From Candidatus Rokuibacteriota bacterium (lineage in GTDB: Bacteria; Methylomirabilota; Methylomirabilia; Rokubacteriales; CSP1-6), in NCBI GenBank assembly GCA_023248995.1, contig JAHFDN010000001.1, positions 186,001 through 250,000 on the forward strand: a DNA stretch of 64,000 nt, read 5' to 3'. Every line of letters begins with the position of its first letter. The first letter of the stretch is position 1. Made by a program: the position numbers and the translations under genes. Positions 8,298 to 19,151 of the stretch are shown piece by piece. Below the pieces are notes generated by a model. It was given only the letters and a program-made list of their open reading frames with translations, made no database searches and was not told the origin of the DNA.

Positions 8298-8900
8298 CTA
8301 CTGGCCGTTGGGAGGTTCCACGAGGGCGCGCGCGCGGGAGAGCTCGTCAGGCGTGTTGACGTTCATGAAGCAGACGGCGGGATCGGCCAGGCGCGCCACC
8401 TCCGCTTCGGAAATCTCCAGGACCTTGACCTTCGGGAAAAAGCCGATGACCTTGAAGCGCTTGGCCCTGAGCATCTCCTCCATGTGGGGAAGGCAGCGCT
8501 TGGCGTAGAGGGCGTGGAGGGTCTCGTACTGGCCGCCGACCCGGGGGATCACGACGTCCGCCTCCCCGGCGCGGGAGACGACGAGCCTCACGACCTCGGG
8601 CTTGAGGAACGGCATGTCGCACGCCACCGTGAACGCGGCCTCTCCCTTGGCGGCCCGGAGCCCCGTGTAGATACCACCGAGCGAGCCGTGGTCAGGGAAC
8701 ACGTCGGGGACCATCGGGAGGCCCAGGAAGGCGTAGAGCTCCGGAGTGTTCGTCACGATCAGAAGATCTGAGAGAACCGACCTCAGGACCTCGACGATTC
8801 TCTCTATGATCAGCTTGCCGCCGAGCTCCATCAGAGCCTTGGGCTCGCCACCCATCCGGGTGCTCCTTCCCCCGGCCTGGATCACGCCGGTGACCATCAT
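8298..8900 (-). CDS. mobA: Molybdenum cofactor guanylyltransferase
   Basis: MobA transfers GMP to molybdopterin to make the guanine dinucleotide cofactor of DMSO-reductase-type enzymes. The 200-residue protein starts with the nucleotidyltransferase signature (QAGGRSTRMGGEPKAL), has the metal-binding VACDMPFL, and near the end the family motif NVNTPDEL. The first of two ATGs overlaps the stop of the Sua5 gene as ATGA, so I start at 8900. No other molybdopterin gene is present in the window. Confidence 0.93.
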   Translation of the reverse strand: MMVTGVIQAGGRSTRMGGEPKALMELGGKLIIERIVEVLRSVLSDLLIVTNTPELYAFLGLPMVPDVFPDHGSLGGIYTGLRAAKGEAAFTVACDMPFLKPEVVRLVVSRAGEADVVIPRVGGQYETLHALYAKRCLPHMEEMLRAKRFKVIGFFPKVKVLEISEAEVARLADPAVCFMNVNTPDELSRARALVEPPNGQ

Positions 8901-9529
8901 CGGCGCTCCAACTCTGGCAGGTCGAGGGCGCCCTTGCGGAGGAGCCGCGGCGGGGTCACCGTCACATCCACAATGGTCGAGGGCAAGCCACCCGTCGTCG
9001 GCCCGCCGTCCAGGATCAGCTCGACCTCACCGTTGAAGACTCGCCGAACCTCCTGAGCCGTCGTAGGTGGCGCCTCCCCGCTCGGGTTGGCGCTCGGCGC
9101 GGTGACGGGGAAGCCGGCAGCGTGGACCAGCTCGAACGCCACCGGCTGGCGCGGGATCCTAATCCCGACCGTCCCCGTCCCCGCCGTGAGCGTCTGGGGC
9201 AGTGAGGCGATGGCCTTGAACACCAGCGTCAGCGGTCCCGGCCAGTACTTGCTCATCAGATCCCGGGCGACGGCGGACACATCCCCGACCAACGACTCGG
9301 CCATCTTGACGGAGTCCACCAGGATCAGGAGGGGCTTGGATTCAGGGCGGCCCTTCACGCGGAAGATCCGGGACACGGCCTCGGCATCGAGAGCCTTTGC
9401 GCCGAGACCGTAGAAGGTCTCCGTGGGAAACGCGACGAGTCCGCCCCCTTCGAGGACGGCGACGGCCTCTCTCAGCAGCTTCGGTTGAGGATGGCGCGGG
9501 TCAACCCGGAGGAGGCGGGTGGTGGTCAC
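8897..9529 (-). CDS. L-threonylcarbamoyladenylate synthase (Sua5/YrdC/YwlC family)
   Basis: This enzyme makes threonylcarbamoyl-AMP, the precursor of t6A37 in ANN-decoding tRNAs. The ORF track begins far upstream inside purE; the GTG at 9529 overlaps the purE stop as GTGA and gives 210 residues. The RNA-binding and catalytic features are VAFPTETFYGLG, the KGRPESKPL segment, and the conserved TAPSANPSGEAPPTTAQEV. It has the short YrdC-type length without the extra Sua5 domain. It sits between purE and mobA in a tightly overlapped run. Confidence 0.93.
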   Translation of the reverse strand: MTTTRLLRVDPRHPQPKLLREAVAVLEGGGLVAFPTETFYGLGAKALDAEAVSRIFRVKGRPESKPLLILVDSVKMAESLVGDVSAVARDLMSKYWPGPLTLVFKAIASLPQTLTAGTGTVGIRIPRQPVAFELVHAAGFPVTAPSANPSGEAPPTTAQEVRRVFNGEVELILDGGPTTGGLPSTIVDVTVTPPRLLRKGALDLPELERR

Positions 9530-10044
9530 CGCTTCCGTCTGAGCTCGGCGGCCACCCGGCGCGACCGCTGCGCGACCTCGGCGGCCATCCCCTTCCTGAA
9601 GGCGGCCAGCCGCTTCCGCACGCCGGCGTCGCTCAAGGCGAGGATCTGGGCCGCCAGGATGCCGGCGTTGGCAGCACCCCACTTCCCCACCGCCACCGTC
9701 GCCACCGGCACGCCCCTGGGCATCTGGGCGATCGAGAGGAGCGAGTCGAGGCCATTCAGGGGCGTCGAGTTGATCGGCACTCCGATGATCGGAAGCGAGG
9801 TCAGCGAGGCCAGGAAGCCGGGGAGCGCCGCGGCGCCGCCGGCCCCGGCGATCAAGACGCGGATGCCCCGCCTCTCGGCCCGCGCCGCGTACCGGCGGGT
9901 CTGATCGGGCGTCCGATGGGCCGAGGCGACGACGACCTCGTGGGGGATCCCGAGCTCGTCCAGCACCTTGATCGTCTCGAGGAGGACCTCCAGGTCCGTG
10001 TCGCTCCCCATCACGATCCCTACGCGCGGGCGTGTTTTGCGCAT
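9526..10044 (-). CDS. purE: 5-(carboxyamino)imidazole ribonucleotide mutase
   Basis: PurE converts N5-CAIR to CAIR in purine synthesis. The start is the ATG at 10044, preceded by GGAGG about 9 nt upstream and only 4 bp beyond the purD stop; the longer ORF in the track is not supported. It has 172 residues, with the family loops VGIVMGSDTDLEVL and SAHRTPDQTRRYA. It is the last purine gene of the cluster. Class I PurE enzymes normally need PurK, which is not in the window. Confidence 0.95.
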   Translation of the reverse strand: MRKTRPRVGIVMGSDTDLEVLLETIKVLDELGIPHEVVVASAHRTPDQTRRYAARAERRGIRVLIAGAGGAAALPGFLASLTSLPIIGVPINSTPLNGLDSLLSIAQMPRGVPVATVAVGKWGAANAGILAAQILALSDAGVRKRLAAFRKGMAAEVAQRSRRVAAELRRKR

Positions 10045-10048
10045 CCCT

Positions 10049-11329
10049 TCACCTCCCTCGGTGCGCGAGCGCCTTCTTGCCGATGTCTTTTCTGAAATGC
10101 ATCCCATCGAAGCAGATTTTACCAACGGCCTCGTAAGCCCTGCCGATGGCCGCCCTGATATCCGCACCGATCGCTGTGACTCCCAGCACCCGTCCGCCAG
10201 CCGTGACGAGCTGGCCGTCCCTGAGTGCCGTGCCCGCGTGAAAAACCGTCACGCCCTCGACCTTTTCGGCGGCCTCGATGCCGGAGATAGGCTTGCCGGT
10301 CTCGTACTCGCCAGGATAACCGCCCGAGGCCATCACCACGCACACCGCGGCCTCCGGGCGCCAACTGACCGACGACGGCAAGCGTTCCCCCCGGGCGACA
10401 GCGTGAAGCAGCGGGAGGGGATTATCCTCTAGCCGCATCATGATGGGCTGATGCTCCGGATCGCCGAACCGGCAGTTGTACTCGAGCACCTTCGGACCCT
10501 CGCGCGTGAGCATGAGGCCGGCGTAGATGACCCCGCGGTACGGTCGCCCCTCGGCCGCCATCGCCCGCACCGTGGGACGGATGATCGTCTTCATCACCTG
10601 ATCGTGCACCGTGGCGTCAACGACGGGCGCCGGCGAGTAGGCGCCCATGCCGCCCGTGTTCGGTCCCCGGTCGTCGTCGAAGACCGTCTTGTGATCCTGG
10701 GCCGTCCCCAGGAAGAGCCCCGTCTCGCCGTCGGTCAGCGCGAAGAAAGACGCCTCCTCGCCGGACAGGAACTCCTCGACGACGATCTGCTCGCCCGCCT
10801 TGCCGAAGGCCCGCTCCTCCAGGCAGAGGGCGATGGCCCGGTCCGCCTCCTCCAGGGTCCGGCAGACGATGGCCCCCTTGCCGGCCGCGAGCCCGTCCGC
10901 CTTGACGACCAGCGGGGCGCCCATTTCGCGCGCGAACCGGCGCGCCGCCGTGGCGTCCTGGAACGTCTGAAAGCGCGCCGTCGGGATCCCGTGCTTGGCC
11001 ATGAGGTCCTTGGCGAAAACCTTGGAGCCCTCGAGGGCCGCAGCCCTTTGGCTCGGCCCGAAGATGGCGAGCCCCTTGGCCTCGAAGCGGTCCACGATCC
11101 CCAGAACCAGCGGCAGCTCCGGGCCGACCACGGTCAGATCGATCCGTTCCGTCTCGGCGAAGGCGAGGAGCTCCTCGATCGCGTCGCCCTTGATCGGCAC
11201 GCACCGGGCGGTTCGGGCCATCCCCGGGTTCCCCGGCGCCGCGAAGAGGGCCTTGACCGAGGGGCTCTGGGCGAGCCGCCAGACAAGGGCGTGCTCGCGT
11301 CCTCCGCTGCCGACGACCAGCACCCTCAT
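10049..11329 (-). CDS. purD: Phosphoribosylamine-glycine ligase
   Basis: PurD ligates glycine to phosphoribosylamine (GAR synthetase, an ATP-grasp enzyme). The start is the ATG at 11329, which overlaps the stop of the MerR-TPR gene as ATGA. The protein is then 426 residues, normal for the family. It opens with [19 protein letters not shown], has the ATP-grasp segment [15 protein letters not shown], and the C-terminal [12 protein letters not shown]. The first 98 residues of the track ORF are out-of-family and antisense-like, so I drop them. Confidence 0.97.
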   Translation of the reverse strand: MRVLVVGSGGREHALVWRLAQSPSVKALFAAPGNPGMARTARCVPIKGDAIEELLAFAETERIDLTVVGPELPLVLGIVDRFEAKGLAIFGPSQRAAALEGSKVFAKDLMAKHGIPTARFQTFQDATAARRFAREMGAPLVVKADGLAAGKGAIVCRTLEEADRAIALCLEERAFGKAGEQIVVEEFLSGEEASFFALTDGETGLFLGTAQDHKTVFDDDRGPNTGGMGAYSPAPVVDATVHDQVMKTIIRPTVRAMAAEGRPYRGVIYAGLMLTREGPKVLEYNCRFGDPEHQPIMMRLEDNPLPLLHAVARGERLPSSVSWRPEAAVCVVMASGGYPGEYETGKPISGIEAAEKVEGVTVFHAGTALRDGQLVTAGGRVLGVTAIGADIRAAIGRAYEAVGKICFDGMHFRKDIGKKALAHRGR

Positions 11330-12222
11330 TCCTCGGTCTCCTCGGCCTCGCCGAGATTGACGCGCGCGAGCTGGGCCCAGGGGCTCCCCTGGTCCAGCTC
11401 CAGGTATCGCCGCCAATGGATGGTGGCCTCTCGCGCTTGGCCGCACTTCGCCAGGACCCCGGCGAGATTGAAATGGGCGTCGGCGTAATCGGGCGCCAGC
11501 TCCAGCGACCGGCGGTACCAGCCGATGGCTCCCGGAAGATCGCCCAGGTCCTCCCGGAGCGAGCCCAGGTTGTACGCCCCCTGGTAGCACGAGGGGTCGG
11601 CCTCGAGGGCCGCCCGGTAGCACGCTTCGGCTTTTTCGTACCGCCCCATGCGGTGGTGGAGGAGCCCCAGGTTATTCCACCCCGCCGCGAAGGCGGGGTC
11701 CAGGGCCAGCACCTGCTCGTAGGCGGAGACTGCGCTCTCCCACTGGGCCGGATCCTGGTCGAGCTCGGCCGCGCGCTCGAACCAGACCTGGGCGCGGTCG
11801 GCCGGCCGCACGAGCGGCCGGACCAGCCCCCGCGCCAGAGTTGCTCGCGCCTGGCGTTCCAGGTCGCCGACGTCAAGCGTCAGGAGAGTCTGTCCGGTGC
11901 GCGGGTCGAAGCTCACGCCGCCGCTCTCGACGAGGATGCGGTCGCCCTCGATCTTGAGCCTCAGCTCGGCGAGCGGGGACTCGGACTCGGGGACGAGGCG
12001 TCTGACATCCTCGAGGGCGCGGCGGACCTGGCGCACCGTGGCGCCGCCTTCCAGGAGTCCCCGCGCCACGCGCACGCCCACGACGTCCCTGAAGCGATAC
12101 CCCTGCCCTTCGGCCTTCAGCAGGCCCAGCCGTCTCAGCTGGGCAACCCGTTGGGGCATCAGGCTCAGAAGGCCGACGACCTCGCGCTCGCTCAAGAGCC
12201 AGACCTTCGACTCCGCAGTCAA
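11326..12222 (-). CDS. MerR-like HTH protein with tetratricopeptide repeats
   Basis: This 298-residue protein joins an N-terminal MerR-type winged-helix segment (SEREVVGLL to [35 protein letters not shown], about 10-75) to three or four TPRs from about residue 150 (for example [31 protein letters not shown]). There is no effector-binding cysteine domain of classical MerR proteins. The start is TTG, overlapping the purH stop as TTGA; no later start keeps the HTH intact. It overlaps purD as ATGA. Its position inside a purine operon suggests a DNA-binding or scaffold role there, but this is inference. Confidence 0.85.
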   Translation of the reverse strand: MTAESKVWLLSEREVVGLLSLMPQRVAQLRRLGLLKAEGQGYRFRDVVGVRVARGLLEGGATVRQVRRALEDVRRLVPESESPLAELRLKIEGDRILVESGGVSFDPRTGQTLLTLDVGDLERQARATLARGLVRPLVRPADRAQVWFERAAELDQDPAQWESAVSAYEQVLALDPAFAAGWNNLGLLHHRMGRYEKAEACYRAALEADPSCYQGAYNLGSLREDLGDLPGAIGWYRRSLELAPDYADAHFNLAGVLAKCGQAREATIHWRRYLELDQGSPWAQLARVNLGEAEETEE

Positions 12223-13805
12223 TGCCGGAAATGCCTCATCCCGGTCAGGACCATGGCCATCCCGTGCTCGTTCGCCGCCTGGAGGGCTTCCGCGTCGCGC
12301 ACCGAGCCCCCCGGATGAATGACCGCCGTGGCGCCGGCCTCCGCCACGACGTCCAGGCCGTCCCGGAAGGGGAAAAAGGCGTCGGAGGCGCAGACGGTGC
12401 CCCGCGTCTCGAGCCCGGTCGCGCGCGCGCGCATTACGGCAATCTTGGCCGAGTCAACCCGGCTCATCTGGCCGGCGCCCACGCCCACGAGTTGCTCGGC
12501 CGTCGCCAGGACGATGGCGTTCGACTTGACGTGCTTCGCCACGCGCCAGGCGAAGCGGAGCGCGCTCCACTCCGCCTGGGTCGGCTCGCGCCTGGAAACG
12601 ACGCGCAGCGCCCCTTCGTCCAGGTCGGCCTGGTCCGCCTCCTGGACCAGCAGCCCGCCGAGGACGCTCCGGTACTCCGAGAGCCGCGGCGAGAGGGCAC
12701 GCCGATCGCACGGAACCTCGAGCACCCGGCAGCGTTTCTTCGAGCGCCCGAGCTCCTCCAGGACGTCGGGAGCGAACGCGGGGGCGAACAGGATCTCGAT
12801 CAGAATGCCGGTGAGCTCCCTGACGACGTCCATCTCCAGGGGCCGGTTCACCCCCACGATGCCGCCGTAGATCGAGACGGGATCCGACGCCTTCGCCCGT
12901 CTCATGGCGCCGGCCAGGGTGGCGCCGGTCGCAGCGCCGCACGGGTTCGTGTGCTTAACGACGACCGCCGACGGCTCGCTGAACTCGAGGAGTAGAGCGA
13001 GCGCCGCGGAAAGATCCAGGAGGTTGTTGTAGGAAAGCTCTGGCCCGTGGAGCTGCCGGGCCGCGGCCAGACCCCAGCGCGGGGCACCGATCAACCGGTA
13101 GAACGCCGCCTGCTGATGCGGGTTCTCGCCGTATCGGAGCGACTGCACCAGCTCCGCCTCCACCCGCACGAGCGGCGGAAACACCGCCCCGCCCCCGGCG
13201 GGAGGTCGCGACGTCGCCTCCGGGCTTCTCAGATACGCCGCGATGGCCGCGTCGTACTGGGCTGTCCTGCGGAAGGCCTCACGCGCGAGTCGCTGCCGCG
13301 TCTCATGGGAGAGCTTTCCCTCCTCCCGCTTCAGCTCGTCCAGCACCAGGCCGTACTGGGAAGGGTCCACCAGCACCGCGACGGATTCCCAGTTCTTGGC
13401 GCCGGCCCGGATCATCGCCGGACCGCCGATATCGATCTGCTCGAGCGCCTCCTCCGGCGTCGCTCCCGGCCGGGCCACGGTCTCCTCGAACGGATAAAGC
13501 GTGACGGCCACGAGGTCAATGAGCGGGATGCCCTGGGCCTGGAGCTGCCTCAGGTGCTCGGGCCGGTCGCGACGGGCAAGGATGCCGCCGTGGATCCTGG
13601 GATGCAGCGTCTTCACCCGTCCGTCGAGGAGCTCGGCGGAACCCGTCACCTCGGAAACGTCCCGGACCGGCACGCCGGAGTCCCGCAGGAGCTTCGCCGT
13701 CCCGCCCGTCGAGACAACCTCGACCCCGAGCGCCGCGAGCCCCCGGGCGAACTCCACCACGCCGGACTTGTCGTGCACGCTCACGAGCGCCCGTCTGACG
13801 GTCAT
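12219..13805 (-). CDS. purH: Bifunctional AICAR transformylase / IMP cyclohydrolase
   Basis: PurH performs the last two steps to IMP. It has 528 residues: the N-terminal MGS-like cyclohydrolase domain ([35 protein letters not shown]) and the C-terminal transformylase domain with the catalytic Lys-His in [12 protein letters not shown] and the late FFPFRDGLD motif. The ATG overlaps the purN stop by one base (TGATG), and its own stop overlaps the next gene as TTGA. Confidence 0.98.
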   Translation of the reverse strand: MTVRRALVSVHDKSGVVEFARGLAALGVEVVSTGGTAKLLRDSGVPVRDVSEVTGSAELLDGRVKTLHPRIHGGILARRDRPEHLRQLQAQGIPLIDLVAVTLYPFEETVARPGATPEEALEQIDIGGPAMIRAGAKNWESVAVLVDPSQYGLVLDELKREEGKLSHETRQRLAREAFRRTAQYDAAIAAYLRSPEATSRPPAGGGAVFPPLVRVEAELVQSLRYGENPHQQAAFYRLIGAPRWGLAAARQLHGPELSYNNLLDLSAALALLLEFSEPSAVVVKHTNPCGAATGATLAGAMRRAKASDPVSIYGGIVGVNRPLEMDVVRELTGILIEILFAPAFAPDVLEELGRSKKRCRVLEVPCDRRALSPRLSEYRSVLGGLLVQEADQADLDEGALRVVSRREPTQAEWSALRFAWRVAKHVKSNAIVLATAEQLVGVGAGQMSRVDSAKIAVMRARATGLETRGTVCASDAFFPFRDGLDVVAEAGATAVIHPGGSVRDAEALQAANEHGMAMVLTGMRHFRH

Positions 13806-14428
13806 CAGTCCTCCCGAACGACAACGCGCCGACCGACCAGCGCGAGCCGCCCTTCGGCGAAGAGCCGGATCGCGCGCGGGTAGAGCTGGTGCTCCTCGGC
13901 GAGGATCCGGGCCGCCAGCGTCTCCTCGGTGTCGCCCTCCCTCACAGGCACGGGAACCTGGCAGATGATGGGGCCCGAATCCACGCCTTCATCCACGAAG
14001 TGGACCGTGGCGCCCGCGACTTTGACGCCGTACTGGAGGGCCTGGCGCTGGGCGTGGAGCCCGGGAAAGGCGGGCAGCAGTGCCGGATGGATGTTCATGA
14101 TCTGGCCCGGCAGCGCCCGGACGAAGGAAGCTCCCAGAACCCGCATGTAGCCGGCCAGGCAGACGAGCTCGACGCGGTGCTCCGCGAGCACCCCGAGCAT
14201 GGCCTGGTCGAAGGCCTCCCGGTCGCCGTACGCCCTCGGGTCGAGGAACACCGCCTTCGCGCCGTGCTTGCGCGCCCGCTCCAGGGCCTGGGCGTCAGCC
14301 CGATCGGAGACGACGACAGGCAGACGGCAATCGAGCCGACCGGCCTCGATCGCGTCGATGATCGCCTGAAGGTTGGACCCCCGCCCGGACGCGAGCACCC
14401 CGATCCGGAGCGACTCGCTCCGGATCAT
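13805..14428 (-). CDS. purN: Phosphoribosylglycinamide formyltransferase
   Basis: PurN formylates GAR using 10-formyltetrahydrofolate. The ATG at 14428 overlaps the purM stop as ATGA and gives 207 residues, as expected. Motifs are GVLASGRGSNLQAIIDAI (phosphoribosyl binding), the catalytic Asn-His in IMNIHPALLPAFPG, and the aspartate in FVDEGVDSGPII. The longer ORF in the track runs back into purM and is rejected. Confidence 0.97.
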   Translation of the reverse strand: MIRSESLRIGVLASGRGSNLQAIIDAIEAGRLDCRLPVVVSDRADAQALERARKHGAKAVFLDPRAYGDREAFDQAMLGVLAEHRVELVCLAGYMRVLGASFVRALPGQIMNIHPALLPAFPGLHAQRQALQYGVKVAGATVHFVDEGVDSGPIICQVPVPVREGDTEETLAARILAEEHQLYPRAIRLFAEGRLALVGRRVVVRED

Positions 14429-15465
14429 GGGCGCCCGCCGACGTACTGGACGCCGCGCGAGCCCGCGCGGATCTCGCCGATCATCGAGACGGTTTCCCCG
14501 AACGACGCCAGGAGTCTCCGGGCGTGATCGGCGTGCTCGGGCGCGACGACGATGACGAGGCCGATCCCCATGTTGAACGTCCTGAACATCTCCTCCTGGG
14601 CGACGTGCCCGCCCTCCTGGATGAGCGCGAAGATCGCCGGCATCGTCCACGTCCCCCGGTCAACCACCGCCCGGCACCCTTCGGGCAGCACGCGGGGGAG
14701 ATTGCCCGTCAGCCCCCCGCCCGTGATGTGCGCCATGGCGCGGACGGGGAGCGTTTTCAGAAGGGCGAGGACCGGCCTCACATAGATGCGGGCGGGCGTC
14801 AGGAGCTCGTCCGCAACCGTCCGACCGAGCCCGGGCAGCGGGTCGCCGACCTTGAGGCCCATCGCCCCAAAGACGACCCTGCGCGCCAGCGAGTAGCCGT
14901 TCGCATGGAGTCCCGAGGAGTGAAGCCCCAGGAGCCGGTCGCCGGGCGCCACCGTCGAGCCGTCCACGAGCCGGCTTCGCTCCGCCACACCCACGGCGAA
15001 GCCCGCCAGGTCGTACTCGGCCGGGGGGTAGAAGTCCGGTAGCTCGGCGGTCTCACCGCCCACCAGGGCGCAACCCGCCTGCCGACATCCTTCGGCGATC
15101 CCCCTGACAATGGTCTCGATCCGCTCGGGCACGACCTTGCCCACCGCCACATAGTCGAGAAAGAAGAGCGGCTCGGCGCCGTGGACGAGGACGTCGTTCA
15201 CTCCCATGGCCACTAGATCGATCCCCACCGTGTCGTGGCGGTCGGCGAGGAAAGCGACCTTGAGCTTCGATCCGACGCCGTCGGTGGAGGAGACCAGGAC
15301 GGGCTCCCGGTAGCCGGTGGGGACCTTCACGAAGCCGGCGAAGGCCCCGAGCTCGCCCAGCACCTCGGGGCGGTAGGTGGAGCGGACAAGGGGACCGAGG
15401 CGGCGGACGGCGTCGTCAGCAGCCTCGATGTTCACGCCGGACTGCTTGTACGTCAGCGGATCCAT
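14425..15465 (-). CDS. purM: Phosphoribosylformylglycinamidine cyclo-ligase
   Basis: PurM closes the imidazole ring to give AIR. The 346-residue protein starts MDPLTYKQSGVNIEAADDAV, has the typical VSSTDGVGSKLKVA and GGETAELPDFY, and ends in the C-terminal domain HITGGGLTGNLPRVLP. It begins 12 bp after the purF stop, with no strong ribosome-binding site, consistent with coupled translation. It belongs to the same ATP-binding superfamily as PurL upstream. Confidence 0.98.
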   Translation of the reverse strand: MDPLTYKQSGVNIEAADDAVRRLGPLVRSTYRPEVLGELGAFAGFVKVPTGYREPVLVSSTDGVGSKLKVAFLADRHDTVGIDLVAMGVNDVLVHGAEPLFFLDYVAVGKVVPERIETIVRGIAEGCRQAGCALVGGETAELPDFYPPAEYDLAGFAVGVAERSRLVDGSTVAPGDRLLGLHSSGLHANGYSLARRVVFGAMGLKVGDPLPGLGRTVADELLTPARIYVRPVLALLKTLPVRAMAHITGGGLTGNLPRVLPEGCRAVVDRGTWTMPAIFALIQEGGHVAQEEMFRTFNMGIGLVIVVAPEHADHARRLLASFGETVSMIGEIRAGSRGVQYVGGRP

Positions 15466-15477
15466 TGAGGCCGGGGC

Positions 15478-16917
15478 TCAGGTGGGAGGGTCGAAGAGAC
15501 TGAGCTGGGGCATCGCCTCGCGCTCGAAACCCACCCGGTAGTCCCCCGTGAAGCAGGCGTGGCAGAAGTGGCCCGGATTGGCGCCGGTGGACTTCAGCAT
15601 CCCGTCGAGGGAGAGGTATCCCAGGCTGTCGGCCTCCAGGTAGCGGCGGATCTCCTCTACCTGGTGGCTCGAGGCGATCAGCTCCTTGCGAGTGGGCGTG
15701 TCGATCCCGTAGTAGCAGGGCCAGTGGATGGGCGGCGAGGAGATTCTGACGTGCACCTCGCGGGCGCCGGCGTTCCGGAGCATCTTGACGATTTTCCGGC
15801 TGGTGGTGCCACGGACGATCGAGTCGTCCACCACGACGACCCGCCGCCCGTCCAGCGTCTCCCGCACCGGGTTCAGCTTCACCTTGACGCCGAAGTGGCG
15901 GATCCCCTGCCGCGGCTCGATGAAGGTGCGCCCCACGTAGTGGTTGCGGATCAGCCCCACCTGGAAAGAGATCCCCGACTCCTCGGAGAATCCGAGCGCG
16001 GCGCCCATCCCGGAGTCGGGAACTGGGATCACGATGTCGGCCTCGGCCGGCTGCTCCCGGGCGAGCTGGTGGCCCAGGGCCTTCCGCACGCCGAGGACGT
16101 TCCGCCCCCAGAGGAGCGAGTCCGGCCGGGAGAAATAGACGTACTCGAAGACGCACTGGAGCCGCTCCTTGGGCGGGAACGGCTTGAACGACCTGAGACC
16201 CTGTTCGTTGATGAACAGGACCTCTCCCGGCTCGATGTCGCGCACGAACGTTGCCTCCAGGAGGTCCAGGGCGCAGGTCTCGGAGGCGACGATCCAGGTG
16301 TCCCCGAGCTTTCCCAGGGAGAGCGGGCGGAAGCCGTTGGGGTCCCGGACCGCCACCACCGCGTCGGGCGTGAGCATCAAGAGCGAGTACGCCCCCGCCA
16401 CGCGCGCGAGCGCCTGGGGGAGCTGCTCCTCCAGGCTCGCGCCCGACGCCCGCGCCAGCAAGTGGAGGATCACCTCGGTGTCCGAGTTGGACTGGAACAC
16501 CGCCCCCCCCTGCTCGAGCTCGGCCCGGAGCGCCTCGGCGTTGACCAGGTTACCGTTGTGGGCGAGGGCAACGGGCCCGCGCCCGGTGGTGGCCGTGATG
16601 GGCTGCGCGTTCTTGAGCGTCGAGGTCCCCGCTGTAGAGTAGCGCACGTGCCCGATGGCGCGCGTGCCCGGCAGGCGCCTCAGGCGCTCGCGGCCGAAGA
16701 CGTCGGCCACCCATCCCATCGCCTTCTCCACGTGGAAAGCCTGGCCGTCGGTCGCCGCGATCCCAGCCGACTCCTGGCCGCGGTGCTGGAGGGCATAGAG
16801 GCCCAGGGAGGTGAGGTTGGCGGCTTCGGGGTGGTTCCAGATCCCGAAGATCCCGCACTCGTCGTGGAATCCATCCCGGAGCAGGGCTTCGCCCCCCTTA
16901 GACCAGATATCGCTCAA
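15478..16917 (-). CDS. purF: Amidophosphoribosyltransferase
   Basis: PurF makes phosphoribosylamine from PRPP and glutamine, the committed step. I choose the TTG at 16917, with GGAGG 7 nt upstream, over the TTG at 16941; this gives 479 residues. After a propeptide of about 21 residues comes the catalytic cysteine in [13 protein letters not shown]. The PRPP loop is [16 protein letters not shown]. Four cysteines match the Bacillus-type [4Fe-4S] ligands ([31 protein letters not shown]), so an oxygen-sensitive Fe-S form is likely. It overlaps the end of purL by 20 bp. Confidence 0.96.
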   Translation of the reverse strand: MSDIWSKGGEALLRDGFHDECGIFGIWNHPEAANLTSLGLYALQHRGQESAGIAATDGQAFHVEKAMGWVADVFGRERLRRLPGTRAIGHVRYSTAGTSTLKNAQPITATTGRGPVALAHNGNLVNAEALRAELEQGGAVFQSNSDTEVILHLLARASGASLEEQLPQALARVAGAYSLLMLTPDAVVAVRDPNGFRPLSLGKLGDTWIVASETCALDLLEATFVRDIEPGEVLFINEQGLRSFKPFPPKERLQCVFEYVYFSRPDSLLWGRNVLGVRKALGHQLAREQPAEADIVIPVPDSGMGAALGFSEESGISFQVGLIRNHYVGRTFIEPRQGIRHFGVKVKLNPVRETLDGRRVVVVDDSIVRGTTSRKIVKMLRNAGAREVHVRISSPPIHWPCYYGIDTPTRKELIASSHQVEEIRRYLEADSLGYLSLDGMLKSTGANPGHFCHACFTGDYRVGFEREAMPQLSLFDPPT

Positions 16918-19123
16918 AGCCCGTCCTCCAGGCGTGGGCAATCCGCTCGACCGGAACGTTGATGACCACTTCCCCCCCGACTCTGAGCGTGAAGCGATTA
17001 CCCCCCACCGTCCCGATGAATCGCCAGGGCACCCGCCACTCCCGCATCAGGCTCTCGAAATGACGCTCTGCAGCCGGGGGGACCGACGCTAGGATTCGCG
17101 ACGGCCCCTCGCCGAACAGCACCAGGTCGAGCCGGCCCCCCGACGGGAGCGCCACCTCCACGCCCAGCTCTTCCGGCCCGCTGATCGCCGCCTCAGCCAG
17201 CGCCACGGCCAGTCCCCCTTCGGCAGAGTCGTGGGCCGAGGCGACCAGCCCGGCCTCGATCGCCGCCCGGCAGGCCGACTGGACATCCCGCTCGAGCCGG
17301 AGGTCCAGGGGCGCGAGCCGCCCGCCCAGGCGCCGCCCGAAGGTCGCCAGATACTCGCTCCCGCCCAGGCTGACGGCCTCGGGCCCGATGAGAGCAATCC
17401 GGTCCCCGGCGTTCTTCAACCACTGGGTCGTGCGCCACTCGGCCTCCTCCAGGAGCCCCGCCATGCCGATGATCGGCGTGGGGAGGATCGCTCGACCCTC
17501 CGTCTCATTGTAAAAGGAGACGTTGCCGCTCACCACCGGGATTTCCAGGGCCTGGCACGCCTGGGAGATCCCGCGGATCGCCTCGCCGAACTGCCAGAGG
17601 ATCTCCGGGCGCTCGGGCGAGCCGAAGTTCAGGCAGTCGGTGACGGCCAAGGGCCGCGCCCCCGAGCAGGTCAGATTCCTGGCCGCTTCGGCCACGGCGA
17701 GGGCCGCGCCCTGACACGGATCCAGAAGGACGTAGCGGCCGTTGCCGTCGGTCGTGAGGGCGATCGCCTTCCGCGTCCCCTTGATCCTGAGCACCCCCGC
17801 GTCGGACCCGGGCAGCACGAGGGTGTTGATCCCCACCTGCTGGTCGTACTGCCGGTAGACCCAGTGCTTCGAGGCGACGGTCGGCGCGGCCAGGATCTCG
17901 AGGAGCGCCCGCTCGTAATCACGAGGCGCGGGGAGCGACAGGGGATCGAACGCCACCAGGGCGTCCAGCCACCCCGGGCGCGCGGTCGGTTTTTCGTAGA
18001 CCGGCGCGTCTTCGGTGAGGGCCCTGACGGGCACCTCGGCGACGAGCCGGCCCTCGATCCTCACCCGGAGCATCCCGTCGGCGGTGACCCGGCCGATCTC
18101 CACCGCGTCGAGGTCCCACTTGGCGAAGATCTCCCGCACCTCCGCCTCGCGTCCGCGCGCCACGACCAGGAGCATCCGCTCCTGGGACTCGGAGAGCATG
18201 ATCTCGTACGGCGTCATCCCCGTCTCCCGCCGGGGGACCCGCGAGAGTTCGACCTCCATGCCGGTCCCGGCGCGGGCGGGCATCTCCGAGGAGCAGCAGG
18301 CCAGGCCGGCGGCGCCCATGTCCTGGATCCCCACGACGGCTCCCGTCTCCAACGCCCCGAGACAGGCCTCCAGGAGGAGTTTTTCGGTAAACGGATCGCC
18401 CACCTGGACGGTCGGACGCCGCTCCTCGGCACCCTCCTCGAAGACGGCCGAGGCCATCGTCGCGCCGTGGATGCCGTCCCGGCCCGTCTTGGCCCCGACG
18501 TAGAACACCGGGTTCCCGGGTCCCTCCGCCCGCGCGCGGAAGATGCGATCGTGCCGAACCAGGCCGACGCACATGACGTTCACCAGGGGGTTTCCCCCGT
18601 ACTCGGGGGCGAAGGCGACCTCGCCACCGACGTTGGGAACGCCGAAGCAGTTACCGTACCAGGAGATCCCGGCGACGACGCCCCCCAGCAGGTAGCGGGT
18701 CTTGGGATCCTCGGGGTCGCCGAACCTGAGCGAATCGAGCGTGGCGATGGGGCGGGCCCCCATCGTGAAGATGTCGCGCAGAATCCCGCCCACCCCGGTC
18801 GCGGCCCCCTGGAACGGCTCGATGAAGGAGGGGTGGTTGTGGCTCTCCATCTTGAGCACGAGGGCCAAGCCGTCGCCCAGGTCCACGATGCCGGCGTTTT
18901 CACCCGGGCCCTGGAGGACGTGGGGCGCCCGAGTCGGCAGCTGGCGGAGAAACACCTTCGAGTGCTTGTAGGCGCAGTGCTCGGACCAGAGGGCGGAGAA
19001 GAGGCCGAGCTCGGTGAAGGTGGGCTCCCGGCCGAGGATCCGGATGATCCGGTCGTACTCCTCGGCTGTCAGACCGTGGGCCTGGGCGAGGTCCAGCGTG
19101 ACCTTAGGTTCGGCCCCGCTCAC
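16898..19123 (-). CDS. purL: Phosphoribosylformylglycinamidine synthase subunit PurL
   Basis: This is the ATP-dependent synthase subunit that works with PurQ and PurS to make FGAM. At 741 residues it is the small Bacillus-type PurL, not the fused 1300-residue form. It contains [15 protein letters not shown] near residue 45, METHNH-like [23 protein letters not shown], and [12 protein letters not shown]. The start is GTG preceded by GGGGAGAG. It follows purQ by 28 bp. Confidence 0.97.
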   Translation of the reverse strand: MSGAEPKVTLDLAQAHGLTAEEYDRIIRILGREPTFTELGLFSALWSEHCAYKHSKVFLRQLPTRAPHVLQGPGENAGIVDLGDGLALVLKMESHNHPSFIEPFQGAATGVGGILRDIFTMGARPIATLDSLRFGDPEDPKTRYLLGGVVAGISWYGNCFGVPNVGGEVAFAPEYGGNPLVNVMCVGLVRHDRIFRARAEGPGNPVFYVGAKTGRDGIHGATMASAVFEEGAEERRPTVQVGDPFTEKLLLEACLGALETGAVVGIQDMGAAGLACCSSEMPARAGTGMEVELSRVPRRETGMTPYEIMLSESQERMLLVVARGREAEVREIFAKWDLDAVEIGRVTADGMLRVRIEGRLVAEVPVRALTEDAPVYEKPTARPGWLDALVAFDPLSLPAPRDYERALLEILAAPTVASKHWVYRQYDQQVGINTLVLPGSDAGVLRIKGTRKAIALTTDGNGRYVLLDPCQGAALAVAEAARNLTCSGARPLAVTDCLNFGSPERPEILWQFGEAIRGISQACQALEIPVVSGNVSFYNETEGRAILPTPIIGMAGLLEEAEWRTTQWLKNAGDRIALIGPEAVSLGGSEYLATFGRRLGGRLAPLDLRLERDVQSACRAAIEAGLVASAHDSAEGGLAVALAEAAISGPEELGVEVALPSGGRLDLVLFGEGPSRILASVPPAAERHFESLMREWRVPWRFIGTVGGNRFTLRVGGEVVINVPVERIAHAWRTGFERYLV

Positions 19124-19151
19124 CTCTCCCCGTCCCCATGGCTCCCCGCGT

